Shown here: one piece after another, positions 25,400-33,722 of the stretch | Layout: each line of letters opens with the position of its first letter | Numbering within the stretch: position 1 is the first letter of the stretch | Assembly: GCA_028875075.1 (NCBI GenBank) | Contig: JAPPGF010000007.1 | Coordinates: forward strand, 124,001-188,000 | Direction of reading: 5' to 3' | Length of the DNA: 64,000 nucleotides | Source: Gemmatimonadota bacterium | GTDB lineage: Bacteria; Gemmatimonadota; Gemmatimonadetes; Longimicrobiales; Gaopeijiaceae | Position numbers and translations under genes: made by a program | The notes under the pieces: generated by a model | Databases searched by the model: none | What the model was told of the DNA's origin: nothing | Seen by the model: only the letters and a program-made list of their open reading frames with translations

Positions 25400-25963
25400 T
25401 CAGCCACCCCCCAGAGGATGGCTCGATATCACCGTGTAGGCGGGCCCCCTCCTGAACGTCTGGCTGCGCATGAGTTCGACGCTATTCACTGGTATCGAGC
25501 GGGTGTACGTCAGCTCGGCCATCAGCTCGTCCAGCCCGCGGAAGGCACCTGCGCCGTTCTCGCGCTCCACCCGGCCCAGTGTGAGATGGGGATGGAACGC
25601 CCTCGTCTCCCGCTCGAGCCCGACGTTGGAGAGCGCCCACTCCACGTCTTGCTTGAGACACCGAAGCGCGGGGGTCGGTTCTATGCCCACCCACAGCACC
25701 CGGGGCCGGCGTACAGTCGGAAACGCGCCGAAGCCCGTCAGGTTGGCGGAAAAGGACGGACTGCCGGAGGCGACGCGACCGAGGATAGCCCCCATTTGAT
25801 CGACGCGGTCGGGCCTCACCTCACCCAGGAACTTCAGTGTAAGATGGTAGTCATCGGGATCGATCCAGCGAACCGGCAGCCCGCGCTCGCGCAACGTGAG
25901 CGCGGCCGCATGAATCCCGTCCCGCTCCTCTTTGGGCAGGTTCACGGCGATGAACAGACGCAT
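25400..25963 (-). CDS. thpR: RNA 2',3'-cyclic phosphodiesterase ThpR (2H family)
   Basis: 187 residues starting MRLFIAVNLPKEERDGIHAA at 25963. It carries both catalytic HxTx motifs of the 2H phosphoesterases: YHLTLKFLGEV and HPHLTLGRV. The family opens 2',3'-cyclic phosphate ends of RNA and was first named 2'-5' RNA ligase. The frame extends upstream into the cysteine desulfurase gene but the family start is clear. It lies 20 bases after that gene. Confidence 0.92.
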   Translation of the reverse strand: MRLFIAVNLPKEERDGIHAAALTLRERGLPVRWIDPDDYHLTLKFLGEVRPDRVDQMGAILGRVASGSPSFSANLTGFGAFPTVRRPRVLWVGIEPTPALRCLKQDVEWALSNVGLERETRAFHPHLTLGRVERENGAGAFRGLDELMAELTYTRSIPVNSVELMRSQTFRRGPAYTVISSHPLGGG

Positions 25964-25983
25964 GACGGCGCGGGGGGCGATCC

Positions 25984-27144
25984 CTAAGAAGCCCGCACGA
26001 TACGCGGGCGGGCGATTGCCTCGACTCCCGCGATCGCCTGATCGACATCGGCGGGCGTCGAGCACCAGCCGAGCGAGAAGCGCAAGGCACCGGTGCCTTC
26101 CGTGCCGAGCATCCGGTGCACTTCCGGCGCGCAATGAAGGCCGGGACGCGCGAGCACGCTGAACTCGCGATCAAGGCGCTCGGCCAGCTCCCACGGGTCG
26201 ATCCTGTCGTGGGTGATGGTCACCACTCCGGCACCGTCCGGGGCGGTGGGCGAGTGCACCCGCACGCCGGGAATCGACGACAAACCACCACGAAGACGCG
26301 TCTTGAGCGCGGACTCGTGGCCGTGCAACGAGTCGATGCCGCGCGCGAGCACGAACTCGCATGCCTCGTGCAGGCCGGCAACGCCGGCCGCGTTCCCGGT
26401 GCCGGCCTCCAGGCGGTCGGGCATCGCGGGCGGCATTTCGCGACTCAGGGAGTCACCGCCCGTGCCGCCTCGAAGAAGCGGACGGACCTCGAGGCCTTCG
26501 CGCACCCACAGCCCGCCCGTGCCCTGAGGCCCGAGAAGGCCCTTGTGGCCCGTGAACGCGATGAGGTCGGCGCCGTCGGCGGCGTGATCGCACGGGATGT
26601 GGCCGGCCGACTGAGCGGCATCCACGAGGACCAGCGCACCCGCATCGTGGGCCACCGCCGCCAGCTCCCGCACGGGAAGCCGCACGCCGAGCACGTTGGA
26701 GACCGCATTGACCACCAACAGGTCCGCACCCTCCAGCACGCGCCGAGCGCCGTCGAAGTCGACGGATCCCTCCGGCGTACCAGTGAGCATACGGACCTGA
26801 ACGCCCCGTTCCCGCGCGAGGGCATGGACGGGCCGGAGTACCGAATTGTGATCGAACTGCGATACGACCACGGTCGCCTCCGGCCCCAGGAGGCCCCAGA
26901 GGGCCGTGTTGAGGGCGTGCGTGGCGTTGAACGTGAAGGCGATCCTTCCGGGATCACCGGGAACGCCCAGCACGCGCGCGATGGCGCGACGGCAGCGGAA
27001 GGCCGTACGCTCCGCCTCCAGGGCGGCCGAGTGCCTCCCGCGGCCCGTGCTGGCACCGCATTCGGTCAAGAACGCGGCGACGGCCCGGCCGACGGAGGGC
27101 GGGCGGAGAGCGGAGGTGGCTGCGAAATCCAGGTAGTGGCGCAT
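25984..27144 (-). CDS. cysteine desulfurase-like PLP aminotransferase class V
   Basis: 386 residues. The PLP lysine is in IAFTGHKGLLGPQGTGGLWV; the Asp that holds the pyridine is in LVDAAQSAGHIPCD. The catalytic-loop cysteine is in VLARPGLHCAPEVHRMLGTE. That GLHCAPxxH context is typical of the EF2568/SufS-like subgroup rather than IscS. These enzymes release sulfur from cysteine as a protein persulfide. No suf or isc genes are adjacent. mnmA, which needs sulfur from such an enzyme for tRNA thiolation, lies at 34199, so this is a candidate donor (inference). Confidence 0.88.
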   Translation of the reverse strand: MRHYLDFAATSALRPPSVGRAVAAFLTECGASTGRGRHSAALEAERTAFRCRRAIARVLGVPGDPGRIAFTFNATHALNTALWGLLGPEATVVVSQFDHNSVLRPVHALARERGVQVRMLTGTPEGSVDFDGARRVLEGADLLVVNAVSNVLGVRLPVRELAAVAHDAGALVLVDAAQSAGHIPCDHAADGADLIAFTGHKGLLGPQGTGGLWVREGLEVRPLLRGGTGGDSLSREMPPAMPDRLEAGTGNAAGVAGLHEACEFVLARGIDSLHGHESALKTRLRGGLSSIPGVRVHSPTAPDGAGVVTITHDRIDPWELAERLDREFSVLARPGLHCAPEVHRMLGTEGTGALRFSLGWCSTPADVDQAIAGVEAIARPRIVRAS

Positions 27145-27195
27145 GTCTTGTGGGCCGCTGACGGGCCGAGCCTGACTGCTCAGCAGGTTCCCTCC

Positions 27196-27225
27196 AACCT
27201 AGACGGCCCGGACCCCGGGGTACAA
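27196..27225 (-). promoter_or_regulatory. possible promoter of the cysteine desulfurase operon
   Basis: On the minus strand TTGTAC (27225-27220), 18-base spacer, TAGGTT (27201-27196), about 50 bases before the ATG at 27144. Match only. The remainder of the 293-base gap (27145-27437) shows no gene. Confidence 0.35.
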
Positions 27226-27437
27226 GGAACACCGCTGTCGCCCGGCCGGCACCGGGCCCTTTGTCGGCTCTGAATTCGGCCTTCTGGGTGAGCGCAAAGG
27301 CGAGGGCCCACCCCCCGCGCAGGGTGCCGCTCCGACCCGACGTCCGCTCCCGCGATCTCCCGCGTCCGAGATCGTCCGGCGGCCGAGCCGCCGCGCTCGG
27401 CGCGCGGCGCTCGTCACGCGTGGGGTAGCTCCGCTCC

Positions 27438-28304
27438 TCAACCGGCCTGTGCCGCCGGAACCGCAGCGGGGCGATCGACCGCCCGTGCTACCGTGACGTG
27501 ATAGACCGTCTGCTGCCGTTCGTAGATCACCAAGGCCAGTCCCTCGGCCTGCGCTTCGCGTAGCACGCGGCTGAAGATGGCCCCGAGCTCGCGGGACTTG
27601 CGGGCCGACACCGACTCCATGGCCAGGTCGACGATCCGCTCGAGGTGCGGGTGGAGCGCCGGGGGTGCAGACTCGAGAAGCTCTGGGGACACCTCGGATG
27701 GAGGCGCGAATGCGGCGTACGAGAGGTCAACCGTCGTCCCGAACTCGTGCGAGCTCACCCCCGCGGCGGCGTTGGCGTTGGTTCGGCGCAGTCGTGCCTG
27801 ACGAATGGAGGTGCGCAGGGCGCTCGTGACCTCGATCCTGTAGGGCGGAAGTCCCATCTCGCGGAGTTTCCCCTGCAGGCGCTCTCCCAGCACTTGGAGC
27901 AGTGCGCGCATCTCGGGCACGACGTACGCGGGCGACGTGCCCGGGCGCACGATCCAGTAGGAGGTGGTGTCCTCGAGCCGGACCAGGCGGCCGGCGTCCA
28001 GCAGCGAGTCCCTGGCAGCCCGGTCCCGCACGCGCACGCCCAACGCCCGCGCTCGAACAACGTGCGACGCGTTCAGAAACCGACGCAGTGCGGCCTCTTC
28101 GACCGGGGTCATGACGGGCAGCGGCCGCAAGATGCGGTCGGCCGAGCGGGCCATCCCGTCTGCCGCGCGCAGGGTCTGCGACAACAGCTGTTCCATTTCG
28201 GCCAGGGTCGTCCGGCGTGCGGCCTGCGCCGCGGCTTCGCGCTGTCCTTCCAACCAACCGCACGCGGGGAGAAACAGGACCAGAAGAAGCGTGAGCCGAC
28301 GCAT
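27438..28304 (-). CDS. lipoprotein with LAS-peptidase-like motif (DUF5715-like)
   Basis: 288 residues from the ATG at 28304, which follows a good GGAGG site. The signal MRRLTLLLVLFLPACGWLEG ends in a lipobox with Cys. The C-terminal half has AAGVSSHEFGTTVDLSYAAF, matching the SxHxxGxxxD zinc motif of LAS peptidases (VanY/M15-type D,D-carboxypeptidases), and later VYHVTVAR, a candidate second His. RIEVTSALRT just before it resembles the substrate-binding strand of that fold. A peptidoglycan role is therefore likely, but the overall family (DUF5715-like) is poorly characterised. Confidence 0.68.
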   Translation of the reverse strand: MRRLTLLLVLFLPACGWLEGQREAAAQAARRTTLAEMEQLLSQTLRAADGMARSADRILRPLPVMTPVEEAALRRFLNASHVVRARALGVRVRDRAARDSLLDAGRLVRLEDTTSYWIVRPGTSPAYVVPEMRALLQVLGERLQGKLREMGLPPYRIEVTSALRTSIRQARLRRTNANAAAGVSSHEFGTTVDLSYAAFAPPSEVSPELLESAPPALHPHLERIVDLAMESVSARKSRELGAIFSRVLREAQAEGLALVIYERQQTVYHVTVARAVDRPAAVPAAQAG

Positions 28305-28441
28305 GATGCCTCCGGAGCAGTCTCTCGGATCGTCTGGAGATGGGTCTGCCGGATCCGTGGCAGACTTCTCGGACCCCGAGTCGGTGAAGCCCAAGGTTTG
28401 CCGCCCGCCGGTAGCGTGCCGGAGTCGGCCCTGCTGGGCGC

Positions 28442-29338
28442 TTAGTCCTCTGCCAGCAGAGCTTCCCTCGCCTCGGCGAGCTCGCTGCGACGTTCCCCGC
28501 CCATCTCGGGATAGCTGATGTTGAGGTCCTGGACGGCGTCAACGATCGCGGCCGCGAAAATCAACCGCGCATACCACTTGAAGTCGGCCGGAACGACGAA
28601 CCAGGGCGCGTGCGCGGTCGCCGTGTGGCGGATCGCATCCTCGTACGCATGCTGATACTCGTCCCAGCGCTTCCGCTCCTGCATGTCGTGAATGTCGAGC
28701 TTCCAGTGCTTTCCCGGTTCCCTGAAGCGTTTGAGGAATCGCGCGCGCTGCCGCTCACGTGAGACGTGCAGGAAGAATTTCCGCACGATGATCCCGTTGC
28801 GATCGAGATAGCGCTCGTAGCTGCTGATGTCCTCGAATCGGGCAGCCCAGAGGTCATCACCCAGGAGTTCAGGCGGCATCCGCTGACTCGATAGGATCTC
28901 CGGGTGCACCCGCACCACGAGAACTTCCTCGTAGTAGGAGCGGTTGAAGATGCCGATCCGTCCACGCGGCGGAATACAGCAAGCGTGTCGCCACAGGAAG
29001 TCGTGGTCGAGCTCCTGGCTCGAGGGTGCCTTGAACGAATGGACCTCGCACCCCTGGGGATTCACGCCGGACATGACGTGCTGTATGGCGCTGTCCTTGC
29101 CGGACGCGTCCATTCCCTGGAGCACCAGAAGCAGCGACCAGCGGTTGTAGGCGTAGAGCTTCTGCTGGACCTCTGCCAACCACTCGACGCTCCTGCCCAG
29201 GAGCTCACGGGCCTCGCCCTTGCTCTCGCGGGTGAACCTTCCGGTGTCGGCAGGATCGTGGTCGGCCAGCCGGAAGCGAGCCCCGTCGTCGACCCGGTGT
29301 GGGGCGATCAGCTCGCGCAGCTCTACGGGATCGAGCAT
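28442..29338 (-). CDS. polyphosphate kinase 2 family protein
   Basis: 298 residues of the PPK2 family, which transfers phosphate between polyphosphate and nucleotides. The Walker A motif is LLVLQGMDASGKDSAIQHVM, the lid and Walker B regions are IFNRSYYEEVLVVRVHPEIL and VRKFFLHVSRERQRARFLKR, and EPGKHWKLDIHDMQERKRWD follows. NPQGCEVHSFKAPSSQELDH is typical of the polyphosphate:nucleotide phosphotransferase subgroup. Direction (AMP, ADP or GDP as acceptor) cannot be read from sequence. No ppk1 or ppx is nearby. Confidence 0.93.
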   Translation of the reverse strand: MLDPVELRELIAPHRVDDGARFRLADHDPADTGRFTRESKGEARELLGRSVEWLAEVQQKLYAYNRWSLLLVLQGMDASGKDSAIQHVMSGVNPQGCEVHSFKAPSSQELDHDFLWRHACCIPPRGRIGIFNRSYYEEVLVVRVHPEILSSQRMPPELLGDDLWAARFEDISSYERYLDRNGIIVRKFFLHVSRERQRARFLKRFREPGKHWKLDIHDMQERKRWDEYQHAYEDAIRHTATAHAPWFVVPADFKWYARLIFAAAIVDAVQDLNISYPEMGGERRSELAEAREALLAED

Positions 29339-29380
29339 TGACCCGGGGGCGAGTCGCGCCCTCTAGCTCCGGCGTCGGGC

Positions 29381-30112
29381 TTAGCCGGGCAGGTCCAAGA
29401 GCGGCAACCCCGGAGTCGAGAAGATCATCTCCTGGATCGCCTTGATGCTCCGGTTCCCATACCGGAACGGGACAATCAGTCGCAGCGGTGCACCGTGGTC
29501 GGGGGGGATCGGCCCGTCGTTCATCATCCAGGCTAGCATCACCTGCGGATGACGGAGCGTGCCCATGTTCTCGTCCACGTAGAATCCGTCGGAGGCGATG
29601 AAGCGGGCATAGTGCACGCCCGGGTCGAGCCCCAGCATGTCGGCGAAATCGCTAAACCGAACGCCCGCCCACTTCACGATCCCGCGCGGATTGGGCGCCC
29701 CGCACTGGAGGAGATACGTGCCCTGTGCACGGGGAAGCGGCTCCAAGTCGGAGAACCGCAGCGTGCCCCCCAGGCGGGCAAGTCCCCGCGTGTCCACGCG
29801 GATGGCCATGTTCCTGTAGTCGTAGTCGATTACGGGCGTCGCGCGGTCTGGCGTCCTCCACATGAGCGGCATCGTGATCGGTCCGGCCTCGCTCTCGTCG
29901 TGCTCTGGAGCCGAGCCGTCCGGGTTGAGCGGGAGCGCCGCCGGGAATCCGCTCCGCTGGGGACGCTCCACCAGGGTGGACGGCCACTCTTGAGCGGTCT
30001 GCCGGGCGGGCAGGGTCTGGGCGCAGAGCTCTTCGCGATGACCGAGTCCCAGGGAGGCCCCCGCCAGGGCGGAGCCGGACAAGGTGATGGCATGGCGGCG
30101 CGTGAGATTCAT
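29381..30112 (-). CDS. exported molybdopterin-dependent oxidoreductase (sulfite oxidase/MsrP fold)
   Basis: 243 residues. The N-terminus LTRRHAITLSGSALAGASLG is a twin-arginine-type export signal, consistent with a cofactor loaded in the cytoplasm. The molybdenum-ligating Cys is in TYLLQCGAPNPRGIVKWAGV, followed by RFSDFADMLGLDPGVHYARF as in the sulfite-oxidase fold. It ends PFRYGNRSIKAIQEMIFST, where this fold often has a GxKxxKWI segment. It is shorter than MsrP (about 330). The substrate is unknown, and no haem-bearing MsrQ-like partner is adjacent. Confidence 0.82.
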   Translation of the reverse strand: MNLTRRHAITLSGSALAGASLGLGHREELCAQTLPARQTAQEWPSTLVERPQRSGFPAALPLNPDGSAPEHDESEAGPITMPLMWRTPDRATPVIDYDYRNMAIRVDTRGLARLGGTLRFSDLEPLPRAQGTYLLQCGAPNPRGIVKWAGVRFSDFADMLGLDPGVHYARFIASDGFYVDENMGTLRHPQVMLAWMMNDGPIPPDHGAPLRLIVPFRYGNRSIKAIQEMIFSTPGLPLLDLPG

Positions 30113-30416
30113 GGCTCGGCCCAGGTTGACGTGATCATGCGCGGAAGTGTGGAGGGCAATCTATTCGACCTATGGGTCGTGTGCGAATCTTGGTCTTCAC
30201 GGTTCGGCAGGGGCCTCGACGAGCACCTGCGAGTGAAGGTAAGGGCCACCCGGGTACGGATCGGTCTCGGGGGTGCAGGCGGAGCGGCGGCCCGAGACGC
30301 TGGCCTAGGCGAGGGCGGGTGGCGGGCAATTACCGTGCCAGAACGGGCGTGGTGTATGTTATGGTGGTCACTGCGACCTTCATCGTGAACGAGTCGTGCA
30401 ATAGAGATCCGTCCCC
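30113..30416. other. divergent gap without a gene
   Basis: 304 bases between the molybdopterin oxidoreductase (minus) and the DUF6941-like gene (plus). A TATGTT at 30356-30361 (plus) might be a -10 box for the small gene, but no fitting -35 was found. Nothing else recognised. Confidence 0.3.
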
Positions 30417-30833
30417 ATGAGAGTGAATTTCGCCCACCTCTGCGATTACGCCGCCAACACGGAAGCGGGCAAACTCTGTGTCATGGGCATCTTCGATCAG
30501 ATCCGTGTGGTGAAGCTGCCCCTGGCGTATCCTACGCTGTATCTCGCTTTCGAGATCGAGATGGAGTCCGCCGAAGTCGGCAGAGACGTCACCAGCAAGA
30601 TCTCGATCAGAGACCAGGACGGTGGTTCATTGTTCACGACGGACGGCAAGTTGACGTCCGATGCCAGCGCCAAACCAGCGCCCATAGGCAAGAGCGCAAA
30701 GATACGGCTCACGCTGTGCATCAACCAACTCGAATTCAGGAAGCCCGGACGGCATGAAGTCGTTATCTGGCTGCAGGACAGGCTGGAGTACACACTCCCG
30801 TTTGAAGTGGTGGTGCTGAACGACGAAGAGTAG
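30417..30833 (+). CDS. DUF6941-like protein of unknown function
   Basis: 138 residues, opening MRVNFAHLCDYAANTEAGKL and CVMGIFDQIRVVKLP. It has alternating beta strands (LYLAFEIEMESAEVGRDVTS, IRLTLCINQLEFRKPGRHEV, VIWLQDRLEYTLPFEVVVL) suggesting a beta-sandwich. The start resembles the DUF6941 family (CDxAxxxxGKL-xxxGxFD), which has no known function. No signal peptide. Its base composition is less GC-rich than its neighbours, especially in the first 150 bases. Confidence 0.65.
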   Translation: MRVNFAHLCDYAANTEAGKLCVMGIFDQIRVVKLPLAYPTLYLAFEIEMESAEVGRDVTSKISIRDQDGGSLFTTDGKLTSDASAKPAPIGKSAKIRLTLCINQLEFRKPGRHEVVIWLQDRLEYTLPFEVVVLNDEE

Positions 30834-30883
30834 CCTCGAGAGGCCAGCTTCAGGTGGCGGCGTGGCAGGGAGGCAATCCCCCT

Positions 30884-31290
30884 TCAGAGGCGGAACAAGC
30901 GTGTGAACTTGACCGCGAACGAGTGGTTGAGCATGCCGGCCCCGCCCGTAGCCCCGGCGTCCGTGTGGGTCGCGCTCCCAAGAGCGTCACCCTGAAGCTC
31001 TCGTCCTGCAGCGTCACCCAGTCCAGCAAGATGCGGGGCTCGAGGCTGAACCGCGGGCCGAACTCCAGGCGTCCATTGTAGCCGATCTGAGTGCGGCGCC
31101 CCGTGTAGAAGCCGCCGTGGCTGGCGTTGACGACACCGCTCACCCGTCGGTGCGACCCCCGCGGCTGGGCGACGAGCGGCCCCGCCTCCTCCTGCGCGCT
31201 CGCCGGGGCAGCGGCCAGGACGGTGGCGGCCGCCAGGACCAGCCTGCGCAAGACGTCGAGGCGGCGGCGGTCCAAATCACGCGTGTCCAC
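30884..31290 (-). pseudogene. decayed outer-membrane protein gene (DUF5916-like remnant)
   Basis: From a GTG at 31290 the frame gives a signal peptide (DVLRRLVLAAATVLAAAPAS, then AQEE) followed at once by VVNASHGGFYTGRRTQIGYN and FGPRFSLEPRILLDWVTLQD, which look like late beta-barrel strands of DUF5916-type proteins. After RVTLLG the reading frame must shift to recover MLNHSFAVKFTRLFRL-stop (stop at 30884), which matches the usual C-terminal strand (xNRSFVVKxTRLFRF). The intact family is several hundred residues long, so I infer a large internal deletion plus a frameshift. The unshifted frame runs on to 30850 without homology. Confidence 0.55.
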
Positions 31291-31548
31291 ATTCGGATGA
31301 CGTCCCCGGGTGCCGCCGGCCCGAGATCCGTCCGGCACCGGCGTGTTCCCGGGCGACGCGCGGGTCGCCCCGCGGGTCCGACGGCGGGCGCGCACCCCTT
31401 CGTTCGGGGAGCCCGCAGCGCGACGGCGGGCGTACGGCGCCCCGCATGGCGCCTGCATTGTTCGGGGACCGCGCGACCGGTAGGATGACGTGTCGCCGCC
31501 GTTCAGGCGGACCACCCTCCCCTGTTCCTTCCGCAACTTGTCGAGTGA

Positions 31549-32028
31549 GTGCTCGTGAGCGATTTCGAAGATATCGTGAGACGTGTCCGGCCGCTCCGTA
31601 CGATCTGGCTCGCCGCGATCGTTGGCATGGTGTTTTTCACGATCGTGGCGATGTACCTGATCCGCAGCGGAACTGTCCGACCCGTCGGACTGCCGTACGG
31701 GATCGCCGTCTATACCGGGATGGCACTCGCGGCCGGACTGTTCATCGCGCCGTTCGTCCGCCGGCGCATCGAGAAGACACCGTCATTTGCGACCCACAGC
31801 GAGGTGGCCCGGCGCTGGCAGACCGGCTGGCTCGTGGGTCAGGCGATCAAGGAAGGCGTCGGACTGGCGGGTCTGGTGCTGGGGTTGCTGATCGGAGCTA
31901 CGACGTGGGCCCTGGCCTTCGGGGTAGCGAGCGCGCTCTCCATGCTCATGACACCGCCTTGGGAGATGCAGCTGAACGATCGTCTGCGCGGCGCGCGGCC
32001 CGACTCCGGCGAGGCCCAGCCCGGCTAG
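31549..32028 (+). CDS. small integral membrane protein of unknown function
   Basis: 159 residues from GTG at 31549 (or GTG at 31555). Four hydrophobic segments are visible: IWLAAIVGMVFFTIVAMYLI, LPYGIAVYTGMALAAGLFIA, and a pair in VGLAGLVLGLLIGATTWALA and FGVASALSMLMTPPW. The loop FVRRRIEKTPSFATHSEVAR is cytoplasmic by charge. I do not recognise the family. It is divergent from the decayed DUF5916-like gene. Confidence 0.6.
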   Translation: MLVSDFEDIVRRVRPLRTIWLAAIVGMVFFTIVAMYLIRSGTVRPVGLPYGIAVYTGMALAAGLFIAPFVRRRIEKTPSFATHSEVARRWQTGWLVGQAIKEGVGLAGLVLGLLIGATTWALAFGVASALSMLMTPPWEMQLNDRLRGARPDSGEAQPG

Positions 32029-32124
32029 CTCCGCCTCAACAAGCGAGCGCCGCGCGGCTCGACGACCGATCCGCTGTCCGGCCGAGCATCCGGATCCATA
32101 GCCGTCCCGGGTCCCAGAAGTCGG

Positions 32125-32607
32125 TCATCGCGGGCCGAGAGCGCGGTCGACCTGGCGAAACTCCTCTCGGATGATGTCAAGCTGTTCCCGGATCTCGGCG
32201 ACGTTCTCTTCGGTCAGGCCCTGGGAGACGCCCGCCCCCTGAAAGAGCGCGAAGAAGAGGGCGTCTGTGTGGCCCACGCTGGCCTGGGCAACGCCCCGGT
32301 CGACAAAGCGGTTCACGCGTAAGAGATCGCGCAGTGAGATGTGCAGCGGCCCGGCGACGGGCGGTTCGGCGTACAGAAAACGGATGACCGCGGCGCGCAG
32401 GAACTGGAATTCCTCGATCACCTCGCCGGCAGCCAGTCCGCGCTGGGCCGCCATCGAGCCGAAGAGTCCGGCCGCCTGCGCCCAGATAGGCTCGACCTGT
32501 TCCTTGAACGGCCTGAGCCCGTGGGGGAGCATGGCGAGGAACAGGTCGAAGAACTCCACCGTGAGAGCCTCGACGGCGGGGTTCCACCCGCTGTCGCGGC
32601 TCTGCAT
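32125..32607 (-). CDS. RsbRD N-terminal-like sensor domain protein; start uncertain
   Basis: 160 residues from the ATG at 32607. All-helical: VEALTVEFFDLFLAMLPHGL, EVIEEFQFLRAAVIRFLYAE, LRDLLRVNRFVDRGVAQASV, REQLDIIREEFRQVDRALG. This resembles the N-terminal sensor domain of RsbRD stressosome proteins, but the STAS domain that normally follows is missing. The frame stays open upstream for 40 codons and encodes LEPVELARWLEERAARIRDR and WLSDM, the first helix expected of this fold, yet no ATG, GTG or TTG lies there before a stop near 32730. Either a rare start is used, or a frameshift separates it from the ATG at 32749. Confidence 0.6.
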   Translation of the reverse strand: MQSRDSGWNPAVEALTVEFFDLFLAMLPHGLRPFKEQVEPIWAQAAGLFGSMAAQRGLAAGEVIEEFQFLRAAVIRFLYAEPPVAGPLHISLRDLLRVNRFVDRGVAQASVGHTDALFFALFQGAGVSQGLTEENVAEIREQLDIIREEFRQVDRALGPR

Positions 32608-32972
32608 GTCGGAGAGCCACCGATCGCGGATCCTTGCGGCCCGCTCTTCCAGCCAGCGCGCTAGCTCGACCGGCTCTAGCTTCTGGTTCCGGACTTCTGA
32701 GATCGGACACCCCCCGAAGCGAGCTTCTCAGGCGGATGGTATCCAGCATACACCCGCCCGCTCCCGAAGCTCCCCGCTCGACCCTAGGGCCCGGCGGCCT
32801 CGCGACCCGACGGGTCCAGGTACGTGAGAGCCACCGCGTCCCTTGGCAGAAGCCGCTTGCCCGCCCAGAATGAGTCCGCCGGCTACGCGGCCGGGGCCGG
32901 GACACTGTTCGGACTTCTACCTGCCGTGCGCACCTCCGGGTTCGACCCGGGGGTCGCGCTCCGCTACGAGCG
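32608..32972. other. gap between the RsbRD-like gene and bshB1
   Basis: 365 bases. The first 120 bases (to about 32730) are open in the frame of the RsbRD-like gene on the minus strand and probably code for its N-terminus. The rest holds the starts of two divergent genes; no convincing promoter was found. Confidence 0.35.
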
Positions 32973-33698
32973 ATGAACGATCCATTGGACGTGCTCGCCG
33001 TGATGGCCCATCCGGACGACGCCGAGCTTCTGTGCGGAGGCGCACTCGCGGTGAGCGCGGACCGAGGCGAGCGAGTGGGGATCCTGTCGCTGACCGACGG
33101 CGACAAGGGCACACACGGCTCGGCCGAAGTGCGCGAGAGAGAGGCCGCGCGGGCCGCCGAGATCTTGGGCATCGCCGTGCGCGCGAGCGCGAACCTTCCG
33201 GACGCGGAGCTTATGTACACGCCGGAGCACCGCACGGCCGTAGTCCGGCAGATCCGGGTGCTGAGGCCGCGCGTGGTGGTCACGCACTGGACGAGCGGGC
33301 GGCACCCCGACCACCGCATCACGGCGGAGCTGGTCACGGACGCCTGTTTCCTGGCCGGCCTCAAGAGATATCCGGCGGACGGCGAGCCGCACCGCCCGTT
33401 CAAGGTCGTGTACGCGACCGCGTTCCGGGAGAGCGCCGATCCGCCGACGTTCGTCGTCGACGTGACGGCTCAGATGGAGCGCAAGCTGGAGGCCATCGCC
33501 GCCTACGGATCGCAGTTCCGGGGCAGGAGCGGCGTGGGCGAGGTCTTCCCGGGCGGCGAGCGTCCGTTCCTCGAGCAGGTGCGCGCGGCGTGCGCCCGGT
33601 CGGGATCGCTCGTGCGCGTCGAGTACGGGGAGCCGTTCCGCACCCGAGAGACCATGCTGCAGGACAGCCTGGGCTCGCTGCGAGTCTCTACGTTCTGA
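32973..33698 (+). CDS. bshB1: bacillithiol biosynthesis deacetylase BshB1
   Basis: A 241-residue PIG-L/LmbE-type zinc deacetylase. Metal and catalytic motifs: DVLAVMAHPDDAELLCGGAL and VTHWTSGRHPDHRITAELV. Between them GILSLTDGDKGTHGSAEVRE and RASANLPDAELMYTPEHRTA fit BshB1, which removes acetate from GlcNAc-malate in bacillithiol synthesis. The C-terminal part has AYGSQFRGRSGVGEVFPGGE, where BshB typically has an AYxSQF segment. bshA and bshC are not in the window, so the pathway is inferred from this gene alone. Confidence 0.85.
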   Translation: MNDPLDVLAVMAHPDDAELLCGGALAVSADRGERVGILSLTDGDKGTHGSAEVREREAARAAEILGIAVRASANLPDAELMYTPEHRTAVVRQIRVLRPRVVVTHWTSGRHPDHRITAELVTDACFLAGLKRYPADGEPHRPFKVVYATAFRESADPPTFVVDVTAQMERKLEAIAAYGSQFRGRSGVGEVFPGGERPFLEQVRAACARSGSLVRVEYGEPFRTRETMLQDSLGSLRVSTF

Positions 33699-33722
33699 AG
33701 GCCCCGCCTAGGCGAGACCGCC

